DNA of 5,764 nt from JAQICX01 sp964441455 (GCA_964441455.1 CAYTUX010000092.1:1-5764); one strand, 5' to 3'; positions 1 through 5,302 are shown, numbered from the stretch's first letter. The notes: generated from the sequence alone by a model not told the origin. Numbers and translations: made by a program.

Positions 1-7
1 TCATTGG

Positions 8-35
8 ATGTTGAACGTTCGATGTTCGACGTTCT
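8..35. repeat. 7-bp degenerate tandem array, four units
   Basis: Four consecutive 7-bp units read ATGTTGA, ACGTTCG, ATGTTCG and ACGTTCT. The array may begin further left, outside the window. It is noncoding as far as can be seen. Confidence 0.6.
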
Positions 36-55
36 CTCCTTTCTCGTCCTTCATC

Positions 56-86
56 ATTGGATATTGGCTGTTGGCTATTGGATATT
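56..86. repeat. 7-bp degenerate tandem array, four and a half units
   Basis: Units ATTGGAT, ATTGGCT, GTTGGCT and ATTGGAT are followed by a partial ATT. The period equals that of the array at 8-35 but the word differs, so these are two separate arrays with the same spacing. Confidence 0.7.
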
Positions 87-172
87 CCCTCCTCCTTCCT
101 AATCTTCCTTTTTCCTTACCCTTCCTATTCTGCCCCGGCGGAATCTTCGTTTTCTCCCTCCCCAAAACATAC

Positions 173-199
173 GTCCCATCAGTCCCATCCGTCCCATAA
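173..199. repeat. 9-bp tandem array, three units
   Basis: Three units GTCCCATCA, GTCCCATCC and GTCCCATAA lie head to tail. Read on the minus strand this gives a TDGTDGT-type peptide, but I see no sign that it is translated. Confidence 0.7.
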
Positions 200-327
200 T
201 TCTCCCCGCCAACCACCAGATCCAAAGTGGTCCTCCCCTGCTTACCATCAAACCAAAGTTTGTTCCTTTCTGCCCACGGAGTGAAACTTAACACTTAGCT
301 CTGACCACTAAAAACTTTTCCGGAGGT

Positions 328-345
328 CACCTCGCGTGCGAGGTG
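328..345. other. Perfect 8-bp palindromic hairpin
   Basis: CACCTCGC (328-335) and GCGAGGTG (338-345) are perfect complements around a 2-nt centre. In practice the innermost pair would open to make a 4-nt loop. There is no T-run after it on the plus strand, so it is not a clear terminator. It is GC-rich in an AT-rich setting and probably part of a dispersed repeat. Confidence 0.55.
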
Positions 346-367
346 GGAGGGGTTCTTCTTCTTTGCA

Positions 368-394
368 CCTTTAGCGCCATTCGCGCCTTTAGCG
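368..394. repeat. Direct repeat CCTTTAGCG, 18-bp spacing
   Basis: CCTTTAGCG occurs at 368-376 and again at 386-394, with CCATTCGCG between them as a degenerate middle unit. This makes a 9-bp-period array with a diverged centre. Confidence 0.55.
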
Positions 395-417
395 TTAACC
401 CTATTCTCTTATTTTAA

Positions 418-434
418 CGCAAGCGTCGCAAGCG
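418..434. repeat. Direct repeat CGCAAGCG, 9-bp period
   Basis: CGCAAGCG at 418-425 and 427-434, followed nearby by a related GACGCAAAA word (442-450). It resembles the 'cgcaaagacgcaaag' intergenic word I remember from other genomes (recall only). Confidence 0.55.
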
Positions 435-537
435 ATGTAAAGACGCAAAATCTCTTTACTTTTTTTAATTATTGCGTCCTTTTCGTTTAAATTCTTTTCT
501 TGTTTTTTCTTCTTTTTACCACCCGCTGCGCTAGAGG

Positions 538-554
538 CACAGAGACCACAGAGA
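538..554. repeat. Direct repeat CACAGAGA, 9-bp period
   Basis: CACAGAGA at 538-545 and 547-554, separated by one C. It is a short copy of the widespread 'ccacagagacacagag' intergenic word (recall only). Confidence 0.6.
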
Positions 555-593
555 AAGAAAAACACCGGCAACGAAGAATAGTTGCTTTACTGT

Positions 594-612
594 CCGAGCC
601 CACGGGACTCGG
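594..612. other. 8-bp hairpin with one mismatch
   Basis: CCGAGCCC (594-601) pairs with GGACTCGG (605-612) around the loop ACG, with a single C-A mismatch. There is no following T-tract, so it is not called a terminator. It probably belongs to the repeat mosaic. Confidence 0.45.
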
Positions 613-648
613 CTACAGGTTGCACTCTACGCAAGACATCTCTTCTTT

Positions 649-678
649 CCGTGCTTCTCGGTGTTCATCGGTGGCTAA
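649..678. repeat. 10-bp degenerate tandem array, three units
   Basis: Units CCGTGCTTCT, CGGTGTTCAT and CGGTGGCTAA. The reverse strand reads as a variant of the 'accacggatgaacacgga' intergenic repeat word (recall only). Confidence 0.6.
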
Positions 679-754
679 TCCTCTTCTCTTTCTTCCTAAA
701 ATCATTCTGCTATCAATCATTCTGCAAAAAAATCTTTTTGTTAGCCAAATGTAC

Positions 755-783
755 TTGTTTTTGCAAGAGAATTGTAATATTAT
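755..783 (+). promoter_or_regulatory. Candidate sigma70-type promoter for the WYL regulator
   Basis: TTGTTT at 755-760 and TATTAT at 778-783 are separated by exactly 17 bp. The -10 matches TATAAT at five of six positions and the -35 matches TTGACA at three. The predicted start near 790 gives a leader of about 35 nt to the ATG at 825. It lies where the sequence changes from repeat mosaic to AT-rich DNA. Inferred from sequence only. Confidence 0.4.
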
Positions 784-791
784 TGCTCAAA

Positions 792-803
792 TGTTAACTA
801 ACA
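792..803. promoter_or_regulatory. Small palindrome, possible operator of the WYL gene
   Basis: TGTTA (792-796) and TAACA (799-803) form a perfect 5-bp inverted repeat with a 2-bp centre, close to the predicted transcription start. The place suits autoregulation by the downstream HTH protein, but the site is short and AT-rich, so chance is possible. Confidence 0.2.
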
Positions 804-824
804 GCATTTATTACCAAAAAAAAT

Positions 825-1796
825 ATGGACAGAACCAAAACACAATTTATGCGGCTTCAGGCACTGGACGAAGCCATCCGCAAAGGTCAATACCCTAACT
901 GTCTAAGCTTTTCACAGGAATGGGAAGTTTCGCAGAAGACAATTCAACGCGATATTGAATTCATCAAATACGTTCTCGGTGCACCTATTGAGTATAATAG
1001 AGGAAAGCAGGGATATTACTACACAGATAGTAATTGGTTCTTACCTGCACTCTCTGTCAGTGAAGGAGAACTGTTGGCATTGGCATTGGGTGCACAGGCA
1101 GCAACATTATATCAGGGAACACCGCTTGCTGAAAAACTTGATAAAATTTTAGAGAAGATTGTTGTCTCACTTCCAGATACTCTGTCGGTAGTACCTGAAG
1201 ATATTATGAATAATGTGTCATTTGCCGGAAATCCGGCTCGTGCGATAGATCCGGAAATGTGGATAACATTTGTAAGAGCAATTGCTCTGCATACAGTTCT
1301 AGACGTCACATACCGATCAGAGAATAAGCCAAATGCAAAAACCCACCTTCTTCACCCCTATCATATAGCAAACATTCAAGGTGATTGGTATGTTTTTGGA
1401 GTTATTCCTCCATATAATAATGTTATTCAGTTTGCTTTGTCCAGGTTTGAGCGTGTTGACAACACAAAAGAACATTTTGAGTTCTCGGCTCAGGAAGATG
1501 TAAAAGAACGTATCCAAAAATCATTTGGTCAGTTTATACCAAGAGGGAGAGAACCGATTTATGATGTATCTATTACTTTTGATACTCATGTCGCTCACAG
1601 AATTAAAGCACGCCAATGGCATCCTGCACAGAAATTAAAAACTAAAGAAAATGGAAGCGGTACGCTGGAATTTCCCGCAGGTAGTTTGGAGGAAGTCATG
1701 CGATGGGTCTTGGGATGGGGAAGCCATGTTAAAGTTCTTGAACCCAGAAAACTAAGGAATCTGGTCTCTGCCGAAATCCGCAAAATGAACAGTTAA
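825..1796 (+). CDS. HTH/WYL-domain transcriptional regulator
   Basis: The 323-residue product is a DNA-binding regulator of the DeoR-like HTH plus WYL class. Residues about 5-50 form a winged helix-turn-helix: the recognition-helix region has SQKTIQRDIEFI (36-47), with the family's 'S..Ti.RDI..L' pattern, and a wing runs to about residue 66. The WYL domain spans about 140-212, with TYRS (162-165), HPYH (177-180), WYV (188-190, replacing Trp-Tyr-Leu) and LSRFERV (205-211). The C-terminal WCX-type extension includes ARQWHP (262-267) and WVLGWG (294-299). Family knowledge: WYL domains sense nucleic-acid or nucleotide ligands and often control stress or defence genes; the ligand here is unknown. 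ATG at 825 is chosen because the HTH starts directly after it; no Shine-Dalgarno is visible, the upstream stretch being A-rich. A later ATG at 849 would cut into the fold. No partner gene follows, so it is an orphan in this window. I see no clear terminator. Confidence 0.9.
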   Translation: MDRTKTQFMRLQALDEAIRKGQYPNCLSFSQEWEVSQKTIQRDIEFIKYVLGAPIEYNRGKQGYYYTDSNWFLPALSVSEGELLALALGAQAATLYQGTPLAEKLDKILEKIVVSLPDTLSVVPEDIMNNVSFAGNPARAIDPEMWITFVRAIALHTVLDVTYRSENKPNAKTHLLHPYHIANIQGDWYVFGVIPPYNNVIQFALSRFERVDNTKEHFEFSAQEDVKERIQKSFGQFIPRGREPIYDVSITFDTHVAHRIKARQWHPAQKLKTKENGSGTLEFPAGSLEEVMRWVLGWGSHVKVLEPRKLRNLVSAEIRKMNS

Positions 1797-1891
1797 CGAA
1801 CCATACTTTCAAGCAGCAAATTTGGGTTCAATTGTTTATTAAAAATGTAAATTCTTTAAATTCAGATATCTTGATCTCTATACCTCATCAA

Positions 1892-2129
1892 AATAATCCT
1901 AAAAACGGCAGTTGCCATTTTGCCGTAGATGCTAGGCGCACGGTTTTCAGCTATAGTACCTATGCAGGAAGCCGTGCAACGCCGCAGATGCGGTAAAACT
2001 GGCAACCCCTTGCTGTTTGAAATTCAGAAAATTCTTCACCCATTTGGTGAAGCTAATAATCGAATCAACTCCCTTATTTACAACACTTATCCGTTTTTCT
2101 GAATTTCAAATGCCGTAACTAGGATAATT
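1892..2129. other. 238-bp structured element with complementary ends (three-way junction)
   Basis: The outer stem is AATaATCCTA (1892-1901) with TAGGATaATT (2120-2129), then, after a 3x3 internal loop, ACGGCA (1905-1910) with TGCCGT (2111-2116). Arm 1 (1911-2006) is an almost fully paired hairpin. Its base pairs 1911-1927 with 1989-2006 (17 pairs, one bulged C, two G-T). Its middle pairs GCACGG (1938-1943) with CCGTGC (1972-1977), continuing five pairs, and its tip is ATAG-TAC-CTAT (1953-1963). Arm 2 has a perfect 16-bp stem, 2016-2031 with 2095-2110, enclosing the hairpin CTTCACC (2034-2040)/GGTGAAG (2046-2052). No ORF fits. It could be a noncoding RNA, a non-autonomous mobile element with inverted ends, or a single-strand DNA recombination site; the strand cannot be decided. 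No target-site duplication is obvious. Confidence 0.65.
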
Positions 2130-2212
2130 CTTAATCTCCCAAACTGACTGATATTATTGATGGTTATGAAATATTTTGCAATTTTAACAAAAAAAAGGTG
2201 CGGAAAATGAAA

Positions 2213-2265
2213 GTGACCCCCCTGTCATATAGTTTTGAGTTAAAAAACTATATAAAGAAAGTCAC
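2213..2265. other. Nested inverted repeat, possible insertion-sequence end relic
   Basis: ATATAGTTTT (2227-2236) and AAAACTATAT (2244-2253) form a perfect 10-bp stem with a 7-nt loop. Outside it, GTGAC (2213-2217) pairs with GTCAC (2261-2265). The left side reads GAAAGTGACCCCCCTGT, which resembles terminal sequences I associate with IS21-family elements. No transposase is present, so if this is IS-derived it is a relic or a solo end. Confidence 0.4.
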
Positions 2266-2288
2266 ATTCATGCATTGTTTGCATTAAT

Positions 2289-2408
2289 GGTCGGCAGCCC
2301 AGCTACTAACAGATCAGACAAACAATCCTATATCAAACTCCAATGTAAAGTTAATAGCTGGGCAACCCTCCCGAGCTGCATTCTAACATTAGTTTGGAAA
2401 ACGGGAGG
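2289..2408. repeat. Element A: two-arm inverted-repeat element related to element B
   Basis: It starts with GGTCGGC (2289-2295). Arm 1 pairs CCCAGCTACTAAC (2298-2310) with GTTAATAGCTGGG (2350-2362), 12 of 13 positions, with a 39-nt loop. After a CAA linker, arm 2 pairs CCTCCCG (2367-2373) with CGGGAGG (2402-2408) around a 28-nt loop. Both arms recur at 5076-5211 with nearly the same loop lengths (40 and 29 nt) but in reverse order. No closing outer stem is seen here. It is noncoding as far as can be seen; open frames across it are low-complexity. Confidence 0.6.
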
Positions 2409-2438
2409 AAAAACCCCTCCGTCCTCGTTCCTCGGACA

Positions 2439-2459
2439 CCTCCCCTTAGCAAGGGGAGG
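2439..2459. other. Perfect 9-bp GC-rich hairpin
   Basis: CCTCCCCTT (2439-2447) and AAGGGGAGG (2451-2459) with loop AGC. There is no T-tract, so it is not a plain intrinsic terminator. Similar 'cctccccttagcaaggggagg' words occur as dispersed intergenic repeats in other bacteria, from memory. Confidence 0.6.
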
Positions 2460-2572
2460 AGCTAATACGTCCCGGCTGTCCACAAAAATCTAAAACATGG
2501 GACACTTGAACTTCCGCTGGATCAAGATATCTGAGGTTGCTGATTTTTAATGTTTTCGCAGAATGTGAGGGC

Positions 2573-2606
2573 AAAAAAAAACGTGGAAAGATAAACTCTT
2601 TCCACG
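2573..2606 (-). terminator. Intrinsic terminator of the receptor gene
   Basis: On the minus strand a perfect 10-bp stem, CGTGGAAAGA with TCTTTCCACG around a 5-nt loop (2582-2606), is followed by nine T residues (2581-2573). This is a textbook Rho-independent terminator about 80 nt after the receptor stop codon. Confidence 0.93.
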
Positions 2607-2628
2607 CCAAATGAGGAGTCTTTTGAGT

Positions 2629-2652
2629 GAGCACTGCCACTCAGCAGTGCTC
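2629..2652 (-). other. Perfect 9-bp hairpin in the receptor 3' UTR
   Basis: GAGCACTGC (2629-2637) and GCAGTGCTC (2644-2652) are perfect complements with a 6-nt loop, lying between the receptor stop codon and the terminator. It lacks a T-tract. An alternative pairing of GAGTG (2625-2629) with CACTC (2638-2642) would compete with it. It may protect the mRNA 3' end or act as a backup pause site. Confidence 0.6.
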
Positions 2653-2687
2653 GGGTGTTTAATTATTTAAAAAACTTTAAACTCATT

Positions 2688-4682
2688 TTAAAATTCATAT
2701 TCCAGACCAAAAGCAAAAGTTGTTCCCGGTTCCGGATAATAGCCGTTACCGGACCATCCCTGATAAGCAACAGAACTATACTCTTCATCAAAAATATTAT
2801 CTACCGCTGCATATAGAGATAAACTCTCAAGTCTTTTTACAGGACATGCATAGTTAAGAAGTGCGTTGACAACAACATACTCATCCAATTTATCACCTGT
2901 GTTAGCATAATCACCACCAAGATAAGCAGAGCTTATGTAGTTGGCTTCTGCCTTGAAAGAGAATCCGGCAGGAAGGAAAAACCATGCTCCAACATATAAA
3001 TTATGCCTTGGAACAAGAGGTATATCATTGTTTTTGTTATCACCTTTGATAAATGTTGCATCATTAAATGTGTAGTTACCAAACAATTTAATATCTTTTA
3101 TAATAAAATATGCAAAACGTGCTTCAACACCCATATGGCGAGTATCTTCCATATTTTCATTCTGGAATGTAACAGCATTGTATGCAATCTCATCATTCAT
3201 TTCCATATAGTATAAAGTAAGTGCAACATTTAAATTTTCAGAAACATTCCAGTCTCCACCAAAGTCAACATCCCAACCTGTTTCCGGGTCAATATCCTGA
3301 TAAAATGTGTCTGTTCCAAATCCGTAGTAACTTACCTGTTCGTCTAAGAAAGGTAATCTGAAAAGGGTAGATCCTTTAACAAATAGCTTAGATTTATCTT
3401 CAAAAGTTTTTACAAACCCAAGATCAAAAGCAGTTTCTGTGTCATTTTTGGAATCATCAAATGATGAGGGAGTATTAAGATCTTGAACATCTGCTTTTAC
3501 TTCATAGTTTTCCACACGACCTGCACCATAAACAATATAGCTTTCTGCAATTGTAATTTCATCATGCACATATGCTGCAATAGTATTCTTATTCAACTTG
3601 GCATGAATACTCTTCATGGTTTTGTCAGAATCACCATACTTGTCGACGGTCAGATCATTAAAATAGATATCAGAACCAACTGTCAGCTTATTTTCAACTC
3701 CCATAACTTCAAAGTTACCAACATATTTTGGTAAAACACCATATCTGTTCTCTTTTGAATCTGTCCATGAAAAGAAAGATACATATTCAGCTGATGAGTC
3801 TTTCATCTGATAACCAAAATCCACAAACAAATCTTGTTCCGGAGACATTTCCAAAGCAACTCCGGCATCTGCAAAAAGATACTCATCTTTAGTCCTGTCA
3901 TCAGGAGTTGAAGCTTGTCTTCTATCTTCCTTAATCTGTTCCATAGTCAGAGAACCCGGCATTCCTTGTTCAATATCACTATATTTAGCCCCTGCATAAA
4001 CAGTTAAAGCATCTGAAAGTGCATATGAAAGTTTTGCACCGGCTCCATAATAAGTAAAATCAGAATTATCTCTATAGCCATCAAGCCCATAAAAATTAAC
4101 AAATGCATTATAGAAGAGCTTATCCATATTACCATTAATTGCAGCAGAAACATTATAAAGACCGTAACTGCCACCATCGGCTTTTAATTTTGTACTGAAT
4201 GTGTCATCAAGCGGTTTAGTGATAATATTGATAACACCGGCAACAGCATTGTCACCATATAGTGCACTTGAACCACCGTGAACAACTTCAATCTTTTCAA
4301 CGTCAACCATTGAAATGCTTAACCAGTTAAGCTTTGCCATATCCGGATTATTCAACCTTTGACCATCAACAAGAACCAAGACCCGTCCGCCCGAATTCTC
4401 GCCAAAACCACGCATTGATACTTCAGCACCTGCGGCATTGCCGCCCATAGTTTTCACATAAACACCGGGAAGAGTTTTTATGGCATCAACAACATTAAGA
4501 TACTTGTTTGCCAAAATATCTTCTGAGGTGATTACATCTACATTGCCGGCAACTTTATATTCCGGTAATGCAGTTCGACTTGATGTTACAACCATTGTGT
4601 CTAGTTCAACGGCTGAATTATTCGTTTGAGCAGCCGCAAATGACGCAGCAAGCACAAGCGAAAGAATGAATTTAACTTTCAT
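2688..4682 (-). CDS. BtuB-like TonB-dependent outer-membrane receptor (probable corrinoid transporter)
   Basis: The 664-residue product is a 22-stranded-barrel-class importer that takes its ligand across the outer membrane using TonB energy. A signal peptide spans about residues 1-19 (basic MKVK, hydrophobic core, AAA-Q cleavage site). The TonB box is DTMVVTS (28-34), close to BtuB's DTLVVTA. The plug domain (about 40-157) has TLPGV (70-74), VLVLVDGQRLN (101-111) and the run from VEKIEV to VINIITK (128-156). The barrel follows, with DNIFDEEY (628-635), YPEPGTTF (649-656) and a terminal Phe as the outer-membrane insertion signal. E. coli BtuB is somewhat shorter (614). A cobalamin riboswitch in the leader makes a vitamin B12 or corrinoid substrate the best inference; siderophore receptors share this fold but not that control. 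The gene stands alone, with its own candidate promoter and terminator, and no btuFCD partners in the window. The ATG at 4682 is fixed by the signal peptide. Confidence 0.92.
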   Translation of the reverse strand: MKVKFILSLVLAASFAAAQTNNSAVELDTMVVTSSRTALPEYKVAGNVDVITSEDILANKYLNVVDAIKTLPGVYVKTMGGNAAGAEVSMRGFGENSGGRVLVLVDGQRLNNPDMAKLNWLSISMVDVEKIEVVHGGSSALYGDNAVAGVINIITKPLDDTFSTKLKADGGSYGLYNVSAAINGNMDKLFYNAFVNFYGLDGYRDNSDFTYYGAGAKLSYALSDALTVYAGAKYSDIEQGMPGSLTMEQIKEDRRQASTPDDRTKDEYLFADAGVALEMSPEQDLFVDFGYQMKDSSAEYVSFFSWTDSKENRYGVLPKYVGNFEVMGVENKLTVGSDIYFNDLTVDKYGDSDKTMKSIHAKLNKNTIAAYVHDEITIAESYIVYGAGRVENYEVKADVQDLNTPSSFDDSKNDTETAFDLGFVKTFEDKSKLFVKGSTLFRLPFLDEQVSYYGFGTDTFYQDIDPETGWDVDFGGDWNVSENLNVALTLYYMEMNDEIAYNAVTFQNENMEDTRHMGVEARFAYFIIKDIKLFGNYTFNDATFIKGDNKNNDIPLVPRHNLYVGAWFFLPAGFSFKAEANYISSAYLGGDYANTGDKLDEYVVVNALLNYACPVKRLESLSLYAAVDNIFDEEYSSVAYQGWSGNGYYPEPGTTFAFGLEYEF

Positions 4683-4691
4683 TATCTTTAT

Positions 4692-4697
4692 ACCTAT
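4692..4697 (-). promoter_or_regulatory. Weak ribosome-binding site of the receptor gene
   Basis: ATAGGT lies 9 nt before the ATG on the minus strand; only AGG matches the Shine-Dalgarno core. It is the best candidate near the start set by the signal peptide. It is complementary to an upstream leader loop (4783-4788), which bears on regulation. Confidence 0.45.
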
Positions 4698-4768
4698 ATT
4701 TTTATAATATTAACAAATGATAATTCTAAATTCACTGCGATTTTGATAACGCAAAACAACTGAACATA

Positions 4769-4800
4769 ATATTCGGAAGAACATAGGTTTTACCGAACAC
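4769..4800 (-). promoter_or_regulatory. Leader hairpin with anti-Shine-Dalgarno loop (candidate expression platform)
   Basis: On the minus strand GTGTTCGG (4800-4793) pairs with CCGAATAT (4776-4769), five Watson-Crick pairs plus one A-T and two G-T. The 16-nt loop contains ACCTATGTT (4788-4780), complementary to AATATAGGT (4700-4692) over the ribosome-binding site: eight Watson-Crick pairs and one G-T. Such pairing would block translation initiation. No intrinsic terminator is seen between the riboswitch and the ATG, which favours translational control. This is inference from base pairing only. Confidence 0.4.
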
Positions 4801-4846
4801 AATCATTCAATCGTCCCGGTAATTAAGATAAGAAAAATAATCTTCT

Positions 4847-4968
4847 TCTCTTTTCGCGAGAGATTTAAAATTAAGAGGAAAAAATCCGTGTTCTGGCTTA
4901 TGAACTAGTGTTCAATCACAGTGGCGCGACCGCTCCTGATTCTAACAGGAATTCCCGGGTAAATTTCC
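4847..4968 (-). promoter_or_regulatory. Cobalamin riboswitch
   Basis: Read on the minus strand, the conserved core is present. GGGAA lies at 4956-4952. The P4 hairpin TCCTG (4950-4946)/CAGGA (4938-4934) has loop TTAGAAT. The P5 region reads GCGGTCGCGCCACTGT (4933-4918). A short hairpin TGAAC/GTTCA (4914-4901) follows, then the B12-box-like AAGCCAGAACAC (4899-4888). P1 is probably GGAAA (4968-4964) with TTTCC (4881-4877). A downstream hairpin TCTCT/AGAGA (4863-4847) exposes CGCGA (4858-4854), which pairs perfectly with TCGCG in L5 (4929-4925). That is the L5-L13 kissing loop expected of the family. The form is compact, with a very small P7-type region. Known role: binding of a B12 cofactor lowers expression of the downstream uptake gene, here the receptor about 165 nt away. 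Confidence 0.88.
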
Positions 4969-4990
4969 AAGATTTATAATTTCAAAGACA

Positions 4991-5019
4991 AGAATATCAC
5001 TCTCATAAAAATTATGCAA
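4991..5019 (-). promoter_or_regulatory. Candidate promoter of the riboswitch-receptor transcript
   Basis: On the minus strand TTGCAT (5019-5014) and TATTCT (4996-4991) are 17 bp apart, with an A-rich stretch directly upstream (5030-5021). The predicted start near 4984 lies about 15 nt before the riboswitch P1, as expected. The -35 match is weak (three of six) and the -10 is moderate (four of six). Confidence 0.4.
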
Positions 5020-5047
5020 GTTTTTTTTTAATTATTTTCACACAATT

Positions 5048-5066
5048 CCTATTTTTCTGGTTGAAT
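5048..5066 (+). repeat. 19-bp direct repeat, left copy
   Basis: The copy runs CCT, A, then TTTTTCTGGTTGAAT. It matches 5322-5340 at 18 of 19 positions (A instead of G at the fourth base). The two copies bracket element B. Confidence 0.75.
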
Positions 5067-5075
5067 GCCCTTTTC

Positions 5076-5211
5076 GGTCGGCGGGGACGCCAACCCTCCC
5101 GATGTACAGACTAATATTGTCTTGTAAGAACGGGAGTCCAGCTACCAAAAAAGCAATTAACTCTGCAATTATCATCAAAACACTTTATGTTTGGTAGCTG
5201 GATCGGCGTCC
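5076..5211. repeat. Element B: three-way-junction inverted-repeat element
   Basis: GGTCGGC (5076-5082) leads into an outer stem GGACGCC (5085-5091)/GGCGTCC (5205-5211). Inside are arm 1, CTCCCG (5096-5101)/CGGGAG (5131-5136) with a 29-nt loop, and arm 2, a perfect 13-bp stem TCCAGCTACCAAA (5137-5149)/TTTGGTAGCTGGA (5190-5202) with a 40-nt loop. Linkers are only 4, 0 and 2 nt, so the junction is tight. The arm 1 loop has its own imperfect stem, ACAGAC (5106-5111) with GTCTTGT (5119-5125). Both arms are homologous to those of element A. It lies upstream of the receptor promoter and downstream of the minus-strand genes; it has no T-tract. RNA, mobile repeat or DNA recombination site are all possible. 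Confidence 0.65.
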
Positions 5212-5302
5212 GCTAAACTAATTTTCAACTTTATCACCCAAAACTGAAAAAAACAAGCTCTCATTTGCTTATTTTATTGGTTAAAACAGATTTTTTCTTG
5301 TC

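Larger units (their letters stand above)
1..754. other. Gene-free intergenic mosaic of short repeats
   Basis: No convincing gene is seen on either strand. Open frames exist, but they are low-complexity translations of repeats with no family resemblance and no good ribosome-binding site. The stretch is a patchwork of pyrimidine-rich filler, short degenerate tandem arrays and hairpins, listed separately. Words such as CACAGAGA, CGCAAGCG and the ATTGGAT/ATTGGCT run resemble intergenic repeats I remember from several phyla, including Lentisphaerota and Chlorobi. That recall has not been checked. Confidence 0.7.

Noticed and set aside
1..294. 97-codon minus-strand open frame
   Set aside because: Its sequence is made of the 7-bp and 9-bp arrays translated (TDGTDGT, IANSQYP), with no recognisable domain. 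It is a repeat artefact.
1..680. CRISPR array
   Set aside because: The repeats are 7-18 bp, degenerate and without spacers of regular length. No cas gene is present.
500..898. 132-codon plus-strand open frame
   Set aside because: It runs through several intergenic repeats and overlaps the HTH of the WYL regulator in another frame. Its composition is not protein-like.
1892..2129. Retron msr-msd RNA
   Set aside because: Complementary ends, a long hairpin and a minus-strand TTAGC before a short hairpin recall retrons. But no reverse transcriptase is in the window, and the TTAGC sits inside the 16-bp stem, not next to an outer end.
2275..2493. 72-codon plus-strand open frame
   Set aside because: It spans element A and the 2439-2459 hairpin, and its translation (PPSSFLGHLPLARGG) is a repeat-derived peptide type.
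4769..4800. Intrinsic terminator in the receptor leader
   Set aside because: The stem is only about 5-8 weak pairs with a 16-nt loop and no T-run follows, so transcription termination is unlikely.
5076..5211. Integron attC site
   Set aside because: GCCAACCC and GGCAACCC look slightly like attC core sites, but the RYYYAAC/GTTRRRY pair is absent and the fold is a junction, not one long imperfect hairpin.
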